6,483 nucleotides of DNA from JBBDSJ01 sp040905025 (GCA_040905025.1 JBBDSJ010000071.1:1-6483), one strand, 5' to 3'. Positions 1 to 6,248 are shown, counted from the first letter of the stretch. Translations and numbers: made by a program. Notes: generated by a model from the letters alone, not told the origin.

Positions 1-889
1 GGTGATCACCGAGGCCGGCATGGAATGCCGCCAATGGAATCGTCAAATCATCGGAATAAACGCCCAGGCTGGATAACGTGCCGCCGGGTTTGAGTACGCG
101 CAGACAGGCCTCGAACGTTGATTGCAGGCCGAGTGCTTCAATGGCGGCATCGACGCCGCGGCCATCGGTCAGTTTCAGGATCTCGTCGACCGGATCGACC
201 TTGCTGAAATCGACGACCGCATCGGCGCCAAGCTTGCGTGCCACATCAAGCCGCGCCGGCACCTGTTCAACAACAATGATATTAGTAGCACCGCGGAGTC
301 GGGCGCCGACCGTCGCACACAGGCCAATCGGGCCTTGGGCAAAGATGGCCACCGTGTCACCAATTTTGATATTCGCCGCTTCGGCTCCGGCAAAACCGGT
401 CGACATGATATCCGGACACATTAATACCTGTTCATCAGTCAACGCCTCCGGTACCGGTGCCAGATTCGCCATGGCATCCGGCACACACAGGTATTCGGCC
501 TGGCTACCATCAATGGTATTGCCAAAACGCCAGCCGCCCAGCGGTTTCAAGCCGTGTTTGTGCATCTGGCCATCCTGTGAATGCAGGCCTTCCAGGCAGG
601 CATTCGAATAACCACTCGGACAAATCGCACCGGCAATGACACGCTGACCCTCCTGATAACCCTGAACATTCGAGCCCAGTTTTTCAATAATACCAACCGG
701 TTCATGGCCGATCGTGAGGCCCTTCGCGACCGGATATTCACCCTTGAGTATATGAATATCGGTGCCGCAAATGGTAGTTGTCGTGATCCGGATCAATGCA
801 TCATTCGGGCCGATATCGGGAACGGGTTTATCGTCCAGCACAATGCGACCGGGTTCGATAAATTGTGCCGCTTTCATCGTTTGCGTCAT
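1..889 (-). CDS. Zinc-type alcohol dehydrogenase (MDR superfamily), C-terminus cut off by the window edge
   Basis: Medium-chain dehydrogenase that should oxidise or reduce an alcohol/aldehyde with a nicotinamide cofactor in the cytoplasm; the substrate cannot be read from the sequence. The open frame starts at ATG 889-887, preceded by GGAGGG five bases upstream, and gives 296 residues before the left edge; the family is about 350 long, so roughly 55 are missing. Catalytic zinc ligands are visible as Cys41 (ICGTD), His62-Glu63 (GHEP) and Asp160 (CPDIMSTGF). The last two motifs, and the GGWRF segment near 118-122, resemble the Clostridium beijerinckii/Thermoanaerobacter secondary-alcohol dehydrogenase group. 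The nucleotide-binding turn is AQGPIG (184-189). Glu208 at the end of the second Rossmann strand (VVEQ) favours NAD over NADP (inference). The structural-zinc lobe keeps only two cysteines (90 and 98) instead of four. It lies 53 bases downstream of ompW on the same strand, possibly in the same transcript. Confidence 0.9.
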   Translation of the reverse strand, partial: MTQTMKAAQFIEPGRIVLDDKPVPDIGPNDALIRITTTTICGTDIHILKGEYPVAKGLTIGHEPVGIIEKLGSNVQGYQEGQRVIAGAICPSGYSNACLEGLHSQDGQMHKHGLKPLGGWRFGNTIDGSQAEYLCVPDAMANLAPVPEALTDEQVLMCPDIMSTGFAGAEAANIKIGDTVAIFAQGPIGLCATVGARLRGATNIIVVEQVPARLDVARKLGADAVVDFSKVDPVDEILKLTDGRGVDAAIEALGLQSTFEACLRVLKPGGTLSSLGVYSDDLTIPLAAFHAGLGDH

Positions 890-942
890 AACATCCCTCC
901 ACTAAAGCGCACTACAAAAATGGTGTATGTACATGTTTGCGT

Positions 943-1629
943 CTAGAACCGATAGCCTACCCCGGCTCCCAGTACCCATGGATCAATGTCCACGTTCACG
1001 GCCAACAGGCCGGCTGGCGTTCTCAGTTTCGCGGTACTGTTGATATCAATGTACTTCACATCAAAATTCAAAAACCAGTTGTCCTGCAGCTGGATATCCA
1101 TGCCCGCCTGCGCCGCCCAGCCCCAGGAATTAGACATGCTAACATTCACCGGCCCGCCCAGCGCGGCTTCCAGGGCGCCGCTGGCATCCTCGGCAAGAAA
1201 CGTGCTGAAGTTGACGCCAAGACCGACATACGGACGAAACTTGTTCTCCGGCAGGAAGTGATACTGCAGTGTCACCGTCGGAGGCAGTACCCAGGTGTCG
1301 AACAGTTTTGTGCCTGCCGCGACCGGACCGATGTTGCCTTCCAGACTGACGTCATGATTGGCGGTCCCGGCAATGACCTCGATTCCCCAATGACGATGAA
1401 ACATGTAGGTAATATCCAGCTCCGGCGTGGGCTGCGAATCAACTGATACCCCGGTGCCCGCCAGTCCCGCGCCATTTAGCGAAACGACACTACTGCTGTC
1501 ATCCGGCACAATGCCAATACCGCGCAGACGCACAATCCAGTCACCCGAATTGGCCCAGACCTGCGCCTGCGGTACGAATGTACAGATGCTGACAAGTAAA
1601 AGATTAAACAAGTTATGACGAAAACGCAT
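943..1629 (-). CDS. ompW: OmpW family outer-membrane beta-barrel protein
   Basis: A 228-residue outer-membrane protein of the OmpW/OprG family, an eight-stranded barrel thought to pass small hydrophobic molecules. Visible evidence: a basic start (MRFRH), a hydrophobic core, and a signal-peptidase site after Val-Trp-Ala at residue 26. The mature part alternates polar and hydrophobic residues with many aromatics and contains family-like segments: WIVRLRGIGIVPDD near the start, PELDITYMF and HWGIEV around 69-84, LPPTVTLQYHF, and FRPYVGLGVNFSTF. It ends GAGVGYRF, with the C-terminal Phe recognised by the Bam machinery. The start ATG has a G-rich Shine-Dalgarno (AGGGGGG) six bases upstream. Length is slightly above the usual mature size plus signal. 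It is first in a possible two-gene unit with the alcohol dehydrogenase, and an FNR-type box sits upstream. Family assignment is strong; the transported substrate is unknown. Confidence 0.92.
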   Translation of the reverse strand: MRFRHNLFNLLLVSICTFVPQAQVWANSGDWIVRLRGIGIVPDDSSSVVSLNGAGLAGTGVSVDSQPTPELDITYMFHRHWGIEVIAGTANHDVSLEGNIGPVAAGTKLFDTWVLPPTVTLQYHFLPENKFRPYVGLGVNFSTFLAEDASGALEAALGGPVNVSMSNSWGWAAQAGMDIQLQDNWFLNFDVKYIDINSTAKLRTPAGLLAVNVDIDPWVLGAGVGYRF

Positions 1630-1650
1630 GTGCTGCCCCCCTGCTGTTGG

Positions 1651-1699
1651 AGGGCGTAATGTAGCGGGTCGCTTGCCACAGCGACTTGATCTGGATCAT
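1651..1699 (-). promoter_or_regulatory. Predicted FNR/Anr-activated class II promoter of ompW
   Basis: Positions 1686-1699 read TTGATCTGGATCAT on the plus strand, a 9/10 match to the FNR/Anr box TTGAT-N4-ATCAA. On the minus strand a -10-like TACATT (4/6) lies at 1663-1658, implying a start near 1651. The box centre (1692.5) is then at -41.5, the standard class II FNR position. The -35 position (1686-1681) shows no consensus, as expected for an activator-dependent promoter. The leader would be about 22 bases and includes the ribosome-binding site. FNR or Anr control of ompW/oprG is known in Escherichia coli and Pseudomonas; its operation here is inferred. Confidence 0.6.
1668..1685. repeat. 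Inverted repeat GTCGC-N8-GCGAC in the ompW promoter spacer
   Basis: Two perfect five-base arms (1668-1672 and 1681-1685) flank eight bases between the predicted -10 and the FNR box of ompW, centred near -25.5. A protein bound here would block the promoter, so a repressor operator is possible. The arms are short and chance occurrence is not excluded. Confidence 0.3.
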
Positions 1700-1959
1700 G
1701 AAATTACATATCGACCGCGTACATGTATTGTCAGAGCACGATGGCATGATTTAGAAAACACGGCTGCACGCGCTCCAGCCGACCAATGGGGCTTTTGGGC
1801 AGATAGCACGGCTAAAAGCCGGTTTGAGTACCATTCTGATAAAAACCAGAGGAAGTCAAATTCTGGAAGCCGGCAGCAATATCAGCTAAAAAAAAGCCAG
1901 CCACAACGCTGTTACTCTTCAAGCCATATGTCACCTTCGCACTGGCACATGTAACAAAA

Positions 1960-1971
1960 CCGACCAGTCGG
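1960..1971. promoter_or_regulatory. Perfect 12-base palindrome CCGACCAGTCGG upstream of the YHS-like gene
   Basis: The arms CCGAC (1960-1964) and GTCGG (1967-1971) are perfect inverted copies around CA. The site ends seven bases before the putative -35 element and is centred about -47 from the implied start, where an activator would bind. A partial copy, CCGACCA, occurs at about 1779-1785. The cognate regulator is unknown. Confidence 0.3.
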
Positions 1972-1977
1972 AATCTA

Positions 1978-2006
1978 TTGGTAGCATATCTGATCAACGA
2001 TACAAG
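1978..2006 (+). promoter_or_regulatory. Possible sigma-70 promoter for the YHS-like / GGDEF-EAL gene pair
   Basis: TTGGTA (1978-1983, 4/6 to -35) and TACAAG (2001-2006, 4/6 to -10) are separated by exactly 17 bases. The implied start near 2013 gives a leader of about 32 bases. Both hexamers are mediocre, so strength would be low or activator-dependent. Confidence 0.35.
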
Positions 2007-2044
2007 AGCGCCAGATATACGAAGAGGTTCAAGAGGTATTGATT

Positions 2045-2506
2045 ATGAAGCATTACATTACAACACCGCGCAGGATTATTACGCTACTACTGATGGTATT
2101 CGCCCCAAGCCTGGCCGCAGAACAGGGTAGTCAAGAACCCAAGATTGCTATTGGGGGGTATAGTCCTGTCTCCTACTTCACCCGGGACATCGCGGAAAGG
2201 GGTAGTCCGGCGTTTGCTGTTGAATATGACAACAAAATCTATCACCTGACATCAGAGGAGCAGGTACAGACGTTTCAGGAAAATCCACAACAATTTATTC
2301 CGTTATTTGCAGAGTTCTGTCCCTACAGCCTCACCCTGGGCCGGCAGGTAGGCATTGACCCCACCAATTTCAAGATTATCGCTGGCAAGTTATTGCTGTT
2401 CCACAACAGCAAGGAGTTGGATGGCCTGGCACGATGGAATGACCATAACAACGATCAGGAACTGCTTGATAAGGCAAATCAGGAATATTTAAAGGTCCGG
2501 TTTTAA
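2045..2506 (+). CDS. Small exported protein with a YHS-like domain
   Basis: A 153-residue protein with an N-terminal signal peptide: basic region to Arg10, hydrophobic core 11-23, likely cleavage after Ala24 or Ala25. The mature part resembles the YHS domain family: GGYSPVSYF (37-45, compare the common GYDPVAYF), an alternating segment with YDNKIYHLTSEE (61-72), FQENPQQFIPLFAEFC (77-92) and the GK-LLLFHN end (114-121). Cys92 matches the usual cysteine of this motif. Exported YHS-like proteins of this kind lack a firmly known function; metal or ligand binding is often suggested. I chose ATG 2045 because AAGAGGT lies eight bases upstream; an in-frame TTG at 2039 would overlap the binding site. 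The sensor phosphodiesterase gene follows 48 bases downstream with no terminator in between, so the two are probably an operon and the protein may act in the periplasm as its signal partner (inference). Confidence 0.85.
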   Translation: MKHYITTPRRIITLLLMVFAPSLAAEQGSQEPKIAIGGYSPVSYFTRDIAERGSPAFAVEYDNKIYHLTSEEQVQTFQENPQQFIPLFAEFCPYSLTLGRQVGIDPTNFKIIAGKLLLFHNSKELDGLARWNDHNNDQELLDKANQEYLKVRF

Positions 2507-2554
2507 AGATGAAGTCGGCAAACGGAAATCCTGACCGCCAACCATGGTGGATTT

Positions 2555-4951
2555 ATGATGATTTTCATCGATGGCATTAACAGCGAGGGCAACAGCCGTT
2601 ACAACTACTTTTTAAAGCTAAAAAGTAGTTGGTTTATTATAGTAATAGTCAGCTGTCTGATCGTCGTAATGGTGGCCTTGAGTCTGATGGTAGTTCAGGA
2701 AAACAAGGCGCGAGCTACCGCTTTGTCCGAGGAACACCTGCCGCTTATGGAGAGCATCCATGATCTGCGTATGCAGCTGATCTCCACTCAATCCACTCTG
2801 TATGCCTACTACCTCACGGCAGACAGGGAAAGTTTTGCCAGGCAGTTTATCCCAAACTTCTCAAACCTGACTGACTCCTACAATCATATCCGGGAGCAAA
2901 TCCCCGAGGCGCCAGGCCTGGATGTCATCGACACTCTGATTGTCGAAACACTGGCCCTGAGCAACAGCTTCGACCGTGTGATGCGGGCGGACAGCATCGA
3001 CTGGGATCAGGCCCGGGCAGTGCTCGACGAATTTCCGGCAGTCGCCAGAAAAATGGACAACGAAAGCGAACAATTAACCCTGTGGGTTCGCAACCGGATC
3101 ATTGATACAGCACAGCAATCAATCGATCAAACCCAACGGGCATTGGTTTTTGTCACTCTGCTGGGCCTGACCTCCCTGCTCGTGCTGGTATTGATGATAA
3201 GACACAACAACAAGCGTGCCGAAGCGCTGCGTGAGCAGCTTAGACTGACGAGCTTTCCGGAACGAAATCCCTCCCCGGTTTTTTCCCTAAAAAATAATGG
3301 TGAGATTGACTACAGCAATGACAGTGCGCTCAACACGATTGCCGAACTAAACCCTGATAAAGGCGATGCCCAGGATCTGCTGCCTGCCAACCTTGAGTTC
3401 TTACTCGAGCAGGCTCGTGAAGATCATGGCTACCATGAATTCGAGTACCAGAAGCATGATCACTTCTGGATCCTGGGACTGCACTGGCTTAACGATTTCC
3501 AGGAATACCACGTTTATCTGACGGATATCACCGACAGAAAAAAGGCGGAGAACCGGTTCATCTACCTGGCCTATCATGACCCCTTGACCGACTTGCCAAA
3601 CAGGCGCCGGTTCAATCGGGACTGGCTGAGCGATGCCGTGAATCCCGGCATGGTGGCCGTGATAAAGACCGATAATCTGCAGAAAGTGATCGACACCGGC
3701 GGACCGGCCCTCGCGGACAAAGTATTGAAAGCCTGTGCCGAGAGACTGCGGGATGTTGTGACAGGGGCGGATGCCACCAGCCAGTTGTATCGCTTTGATG
3801 GCAATCTGCTGTGCGCTACCTTCTGCGACTGGAATCGGGGCCTGCCGGTTCTTGACGCCCTGCGCTCAGCCATGACCCCCGTTATTGCGATTGATGGTTA
3901 CGAGTATTTTCTCAGCCTGAGTATTGGTGTCACCCGTACGGACACAAAAGCATTCACCTCGGGAACCGGCGTTAAGGACAAGGGTATGGAGGAGATGCTC
4001 AGGCAGGCTGACAGCGCCATGAATGTTGTTCGAGTCGCAGGGGGTAATGGTGTTCACCTCTATGATACGGCGCTTGATCAGCACTACCAGAAGCAAATTG
4101 TCCTCGAAAACGATCTGCGCCAGGCGTTGGCCCGGGACGAGCTGAGTCTTGTTTTCCAGCCTCAGCTGGCTACGGCAAGTGGCGAGATCATTGGCGCGGA
4201 AGCATTGCTGCGCTGGCAGCACAGCAAACTCGGTGCTATCTCGCCGGCGGTTTTTATACCTCTGGCCGAGGAGACGGGTGTCATTGTCGATATCGGTCAC
4301 TGGGTGCTGGAGCAGGCCTGTCGCCAGGCGGTTCAATGGGAAAGATGCCATGGCAGTGCCGTCAGGGTCGCGGTCAATATTTCCCCCAGGCAACTTTTCC
4401 ATACCGATCTGGCGGTAATTGTTGCGAAACTATTGTCCAGCACCGGGCTGGCACCCGAATGCCTTGAGCTTGAAATCACCGAAAGCACAGCCCTGGAAGA
4501 CTTCGCAACCGCCTGCCACGTACTTGAAGAGTTGAAAGGTCTCGGTATCTCCCTGTCACTCGATGATTTCGGTACCGGCTTTTCGTCCCTCTGTTACCTG
4601 GCCCGGCTGCCGGTGGACGCCCTGAAGATCGACAAAAGCTTTATCGACAATTTGACACATTCAGCCCAGGACCAGGCGATTACCAAGAGCATTATCGACC
4701 TTGCCGGCAACCTGGGACTTGGGGTGGTCGCCGAAGGAATAGAGGACATTGATCAATACACCCTGCTGGCCAACTGGAAATGCCAGGCTATTCAGGGCTA
4801 CTGGTTTTCCCGACCCCTGCCCGGCGACGATTTTGTGGCCTTCCTCCAGCAGCCCAGAAATCCTCTAATAAAACTGTCTACTGCCCAGCCTGTTGATACA
4901 GTCGAACACAGCTTGGTGCAAACCCACTATCATACCGAAAAATTGGGGTAG
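2555..4951 (+). CDS. Membrane-anchored PAS / degenerate GGDEF / EAL protein, predicted c-di-GMP phosphodiesterase
   Basis: A 798-residue inner-membrane signalling protein predicted to hydrolyse c-di-GMP to pGpG. Layout: TM1 about 26-47; a predicted periplasmic, mostly helical region 48-195 (four-helix-bundle-like); TM2 196-215; a charged linker; a PAS-like domain about 232-335; GGDEF domain about 336-505; EAL domain about 525-765; an unassigned tail. The GGDEF signature is replaced by Asp-Gly-Asn-Leu-Leu at 415-419, and the DxD and I-site positions are also lost, though HDPLTDLPNR (341-350) remains, so cyclase activity is very unlikely. The EAL domain keeps every expected catalytic residue: Glu549 (EAL), Asn608, Glu640, Asp670-Asp671, Lys691, Glu727, Glu730 and Gln747, with the spacing of known active enzymes. 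The dead GGDEF may bind GTP or serve in dimer control. ATG 2555 and ATG 2558 are both possible; GGTGG at 2546-2550 is better spaced for 2558. It follows the exported YHS-like gene and is probably co-transcribed with it. Confidence 0.95.
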   Translation: MMIFIDGINSEGNSRYNYFLKLKSSWFIIVIVSCLIVVMVALSLMVVQENKARATALSEEHLPLMESIHDLRMQLISTQSTLYAYYLTADRESFARQFIPNFSNLTDSYNHIREQIPEAPGLDVIDTLIVETLALSNSFDRVMRADSIDWDQARAVLDEFPAVARKMDNESEQLTLWVRNRIIDTAQQSIDQTQRALVFVTLLGLTSLLVLVLMIRHNNKRAEALREQLRLTSFPERNPSPVFSLKNNGEIDYSNDSALNTIAELNPDKGDAQDLLPANLEFLLEQAREDHGYHEFEYQKHDHFWILGLHWLNDFQEYHVYLTDITDRKKAENRFIYLAYHDPLTDLPNRRRFNRDWLSDAVNPGMVAVIKTDNLQKVIDTGGPALADKVLKACAERLRDVVTGADATSQLYRFDGNLLCATFCDWNRGLPVLDALRSAMTPVIAIDGYEYFLSLSIGVTRTDTKAFTSGTGVKDKGMEEMLRQADSAMNVVRVAGGNGVHLYDTALDQHYQKQIVLENDLRQALARDELSLVFQPQLATASGEIIGAEALLRWQHSKLGAISPAVFIPLAEETGVIVDIGHWVLEQACRQAVQWERCHGSAVRVAVNISPRQLFHTDLAVIVAKLLSSTGLAPECLELEITESTALEDFATACHVLEELKGLGISLSLDDFGTGFSSLCYLARLPVDALKIDKSFIDNLTHSAQDQAITKSIIDLAGNLGLGVVAEGIEDIDQYTLLANWKCQAIQGYWFSRPLPGDDFVAFLQQPRNPLIKLSTAQPVDTVEHSLVQTHYHTEKLG

Positions 4952-4954
4952 AAC

Positions 4955-4969
4955 CCGTCCAGCGGACGG
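4955..4969 (+). terminator. Short GC hairpin just after the GGDEF-EAL stop, weak terminator candidate
   Basis: CCGTCC and GGACGG form a perfect six-base stem with an AGC loop, starting four bases after the stop codon. It is followed by TCAAAGAAAA rather than a T-run, so it does not meet the intrinsic terminator pattern; it may instead stabilise the 3' end or pause polymerase. Confidence 0.3.
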
Positions 4970-4992
4970 TCAAAGAAAAATGCAGTGTACTC

Positions 4993-5029
4993 AAATTCAA
5001 TTCGGCAGAGCTTGAAAAGGATTGAATTT
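4993..5029. repeat. Nine-base perfect inverted repeat (AAATTCAAT / ATTGAATTT)
   Basis: The arms at 4993-5001 and 5021-5029 are exact reverse complements separated by 19 bases. As RNA this would be an AT-rich stem with a large loop; as DNA it could be a two-half-site operator. It lies in the convergent intergenic region with three other dyads. Confidence 0.45.
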
Positions 5030-5066
5030 ATAGATATTGCAGTAAAGCCCCTATTGAAACTCACTC

Positions 5067-5096
5067 AGCAGATGCACACTCCTGCTTTCATCTGCT
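5067..5096. repeat. Eight-base perfect inverted repeat (AGCAGATG / CATCTGCT)
   Basis: The arms at 5067-5074 and 5089-5096 are exact reverse complements around a 14-base loop. No T-run follows on either strand, so a standard intrinsic terminator is not supported. Transcript-end stabilisation, Rho-linked termination or a protein site are alternatives. Confidence 0.45.
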
Positions 5097-5156
5097 AACG
5101 CCCGATACAACAACCAGTAGCTGTCCAAATCGAACGTATGACCAGTGCTGTATTCA

Positions 5157-5172
5157 TGACCTGTTCAGGTCA
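5157..5172. repeat. Sixteen-base perfect palindrome TGACCTGTTCAGGTCA
   Basis: TGACCTG (5157-5163) and CAGGTCA (5166-5172) are exact inverted copies around TT. It lies 20-35 bases past the stop of the small minus-strand gene. As RNA it folds with a six-base stem and four-base loop; as DNA it looks like a dimeric regulator site. No U-run follows on either strand. I do not recognise a known operator in it. Confidence 0.45.
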
Positions 5173-5191
5173 AGCGATTATTTAAAATCAT

Positions 5192-5446
5192 TCAGGCCGG
5201 TTCGATCTTTTCCAGTTCGTTGTCCGACCTGAGTCGATCGCGCAACGGGCATTGCGGATCGTCGTCGTCGAGCTCGGCAATGCTGTTCGGTGTCAGATTG
5301 GGTAATGGTTTGTCGCACAGATTCCAGGCAACGAGTGTGTGTTCGTCATTCATCTCGCATACCACGCCGAACGTATCCGGCGGCACGCCGTTAAGATGGC
5401 GCGTGGTTTTGACCATGTTGCCGATATTGAGTTGTGAGCGATCCAT
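5192..5446 (-). CDS. Small hypothetical protein, possibly SH3-like beta fold
   Basis: An 84-residue soluble protein with no signal peptide or membrane segment and no family I can name. The first 50 residues read like a small beta barrel: GNMVKTTRHLNGVPPDTFGVV (9-29) followed by a DEHTLVAWN strand (34-42), the pattern of KOW/SH3-like modules with a glycine turn before a Val-rich strand. The second half is acidic and probably extended: AELDDDDPQC at 57-66, then a charged tail to Ala84. Cys30, Cys44 and Cys66 are present without a metal-binding spacing. It begins 30 bases after the upstream EAL gene stops, on the same strand, so the two are likely one operon. No good Shine-Dalgarno precedes ATG 5446-5444; translation may depend on coupling to the upstream gene. 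A role as partner or regulator of the phosphodiesterase is only a guess from position. Confidence 0.7.
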   Translation of the reverse strand: MDRSQLNIGNMVKTTRHLNGVPPDTFGVVCEMNDEHTLVAWNLCDKPLPNLTPNSIAELDDDDPQCPLRDRLRSDNELEKIEPA

Positions 5447-5476
5447 ATTGATATAAGAACTGCGGATGAAGCCTGT

Positions 5477-6241
5477 TCAGGCGGAAGTGAAACCTTCGGG
5501 TGTTGCAATGGATTCAAATGCCGGCCGGGCAAAATAATAACCCTGGAACAGCGCGATGTTCAGACGTTGCAGGGCTTCGAGCTCCGCTTCCGTTTCAACG
5601 CCTTCGGCAATCACGCGTATATTCAATTTTTTGCATACACCCACAATGCCCTCGACGATCGATTCACGGATCGGATCATCATGGATGTTGCGTACCAGTG
5701 CCATGTCCAGCTTGACGAGATCGGTCTGAAAGTCAGCGAGCAGATTCAGGCCGGAGTAACCGGCGCCGAAGTCATCGATGGCGGTCAAAAAGCCGATGTT
5801 CTGATAGTGCTGAATGATGTGGCGCAGATGATCATGATCAGTGATTTTCTCGCCTTCGGTGATCTCGAAGACGATGCGTGTCGGTGGAAAGCCAAAGCGC
5901 TCGGCGGCCTCCAGCGTGGTGCGGATACAGCGCTCCGGACTATAAACCGCATTCGGCATGAAGTTGATATGCAGATAGGTTGAAATCTTCAGTCGCGCCG
6001 CCAGTTCAATCGCCGTGACGCGGCAGGTCTGGTCAAACCGGTAACGATTGTCGTCATTGACCTGGGCAAAAATCGTTCCTGCCGGCTCGCCGTTCGGGCC
6101 GCGCACCAGTGCTTCATGCGCGAAAATCGTCTTGCTGGCCGTATCGACGATGGGCTGAAAAGCCATTGAGATTTCAAAGCCCAGACTGTCCTGATCAATG
6201 CAGTGCTTGCAGCCGGTGGCCTGGTGGATGGAGTCAGTCAA
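5477..6241 (-). CDS. Stand-alone EAL domain c-di-GMP phosphodiesterase with N-terminal CxxC
   Basis: A 254-residue cytoplasmic protein that is essentially one EAL domain and should hydrolyse c-di-GMP. The catalytic set is complete with normal spacing: Glu43 (EALVRG), Asn93, Glu126 (FEITE), Asp156-Asp157 (DDFGAG), Lys177, Glu213 and Glu216 (AEGVE) and Gln233 (FQGYYFARP). The sequence style resembles the EAL part of BLUF-EAL proteins such as YcgF/BluF rather than the neighbouring membrane enzyme, but there is no BLUF or other sensor domain. Residues 10-14 are GCKHC, a short CxxC module that could bind metal or respond to redox (inference). The start is TTG at 6241-6239, supported by AGGAG seven bases upstream; the next Met (26) would delete the CxxC and cut into the domain. 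It is first in a likely operon with the 84-residue gene and diverges from the Hcp-like gene. Confidence 0.93.
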   Translation of the reverse strand: MTDSIHQATGCKHCIDQDSLGFEISMAFQPIVDTASKTIFAHEALVRGPNGEPAGTIFAQVNDDNRYRFDQTCRVTAIELAARLKISTYLHINFMPNAVYSPERCIRTTLEAAERFGFPPTRIVFEITEGEKITDHDHLRHIIQHYQNIGFLTAIDDFGAGYSGLNLLADFQTDLVKLDMALVRNIHDDPIRESIVEGIVGVCKKLNIRVIAEGVETEAELEALQRLNIALFQGYYFARPAFESIATPEGFTSA

Positions 6242-6248
6242 GATAGTG

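Larger units (their letters stand above)
1630..2044. other. Divergent intergenic region between ompW and the YHS-like gene
   Basis: This 415-base stretch has no credible gene. Its ompW side (1651-1699) carries the FNR-type promoter; its right side (1960-2006) carries a palindrome and a possible sigma-70 promoter for the plus-strand genes. The middle (about 1700-1950) is A-rich in places, with a short CGGCT-AAA-AGCCG stem at 1809-1821 and an A8 run near 1888-1895, but I can assign no function to it. It is long for a simple divergent promoter region, so additional regulator sites or a small RNA are possible. Confidence 0.6.

Noticed and set aside
78..611. A 177-codon plus-strand open frame
   Set aside because: It lies antisense within the alcohol dehydrogenase gene, which has clear zinc and nucleotide motifs; the composition is Ser/Pro/Arg-rich with no recognisable fold.
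890..942. A terminator between ompW and the alcohol dehydrogenase
   Set aside because: There is a short T-run on the minus strand but no GC-rich stem before it.
937..1446. A 169-codon plus-strand open frame
   Set aside because: Antisense to ompW; rich in Arg, His and Gln, typical of a shadow frame.
1812..1997. A 61-codon minus-strand frame in the ompW/YHS intergenic region
   Set aside because: No ribosome-binding site was evident, it has no recognisable motif, and it would overlap the likely promoter of the plus-strand genes. Kept only as a remote possibility.
2544..2558. ATG GTG GAT TTA TGA as a leader peptide before the GGDEF-EAL gene
   Set aside because: Only four codons overlapping the Shine-Dalgarno; no attenuator-type structure accompanies it.
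3866..4402. A 178-codon minus-strand open frame
   Set aside because: Entirely antisense within the GGDEF-EAL gene, across conserved domain sequence.
5157..5172. A LexA (SOS) box
   Set aside because: The dyad lacks the CTGT-N8-ACAG pattern.
5567..5983. A 138-codon plus-strand open frame
   Set aside because: Antisense to the stand-alone EAL gene, whose catalytic residues are all intact on the other strand.
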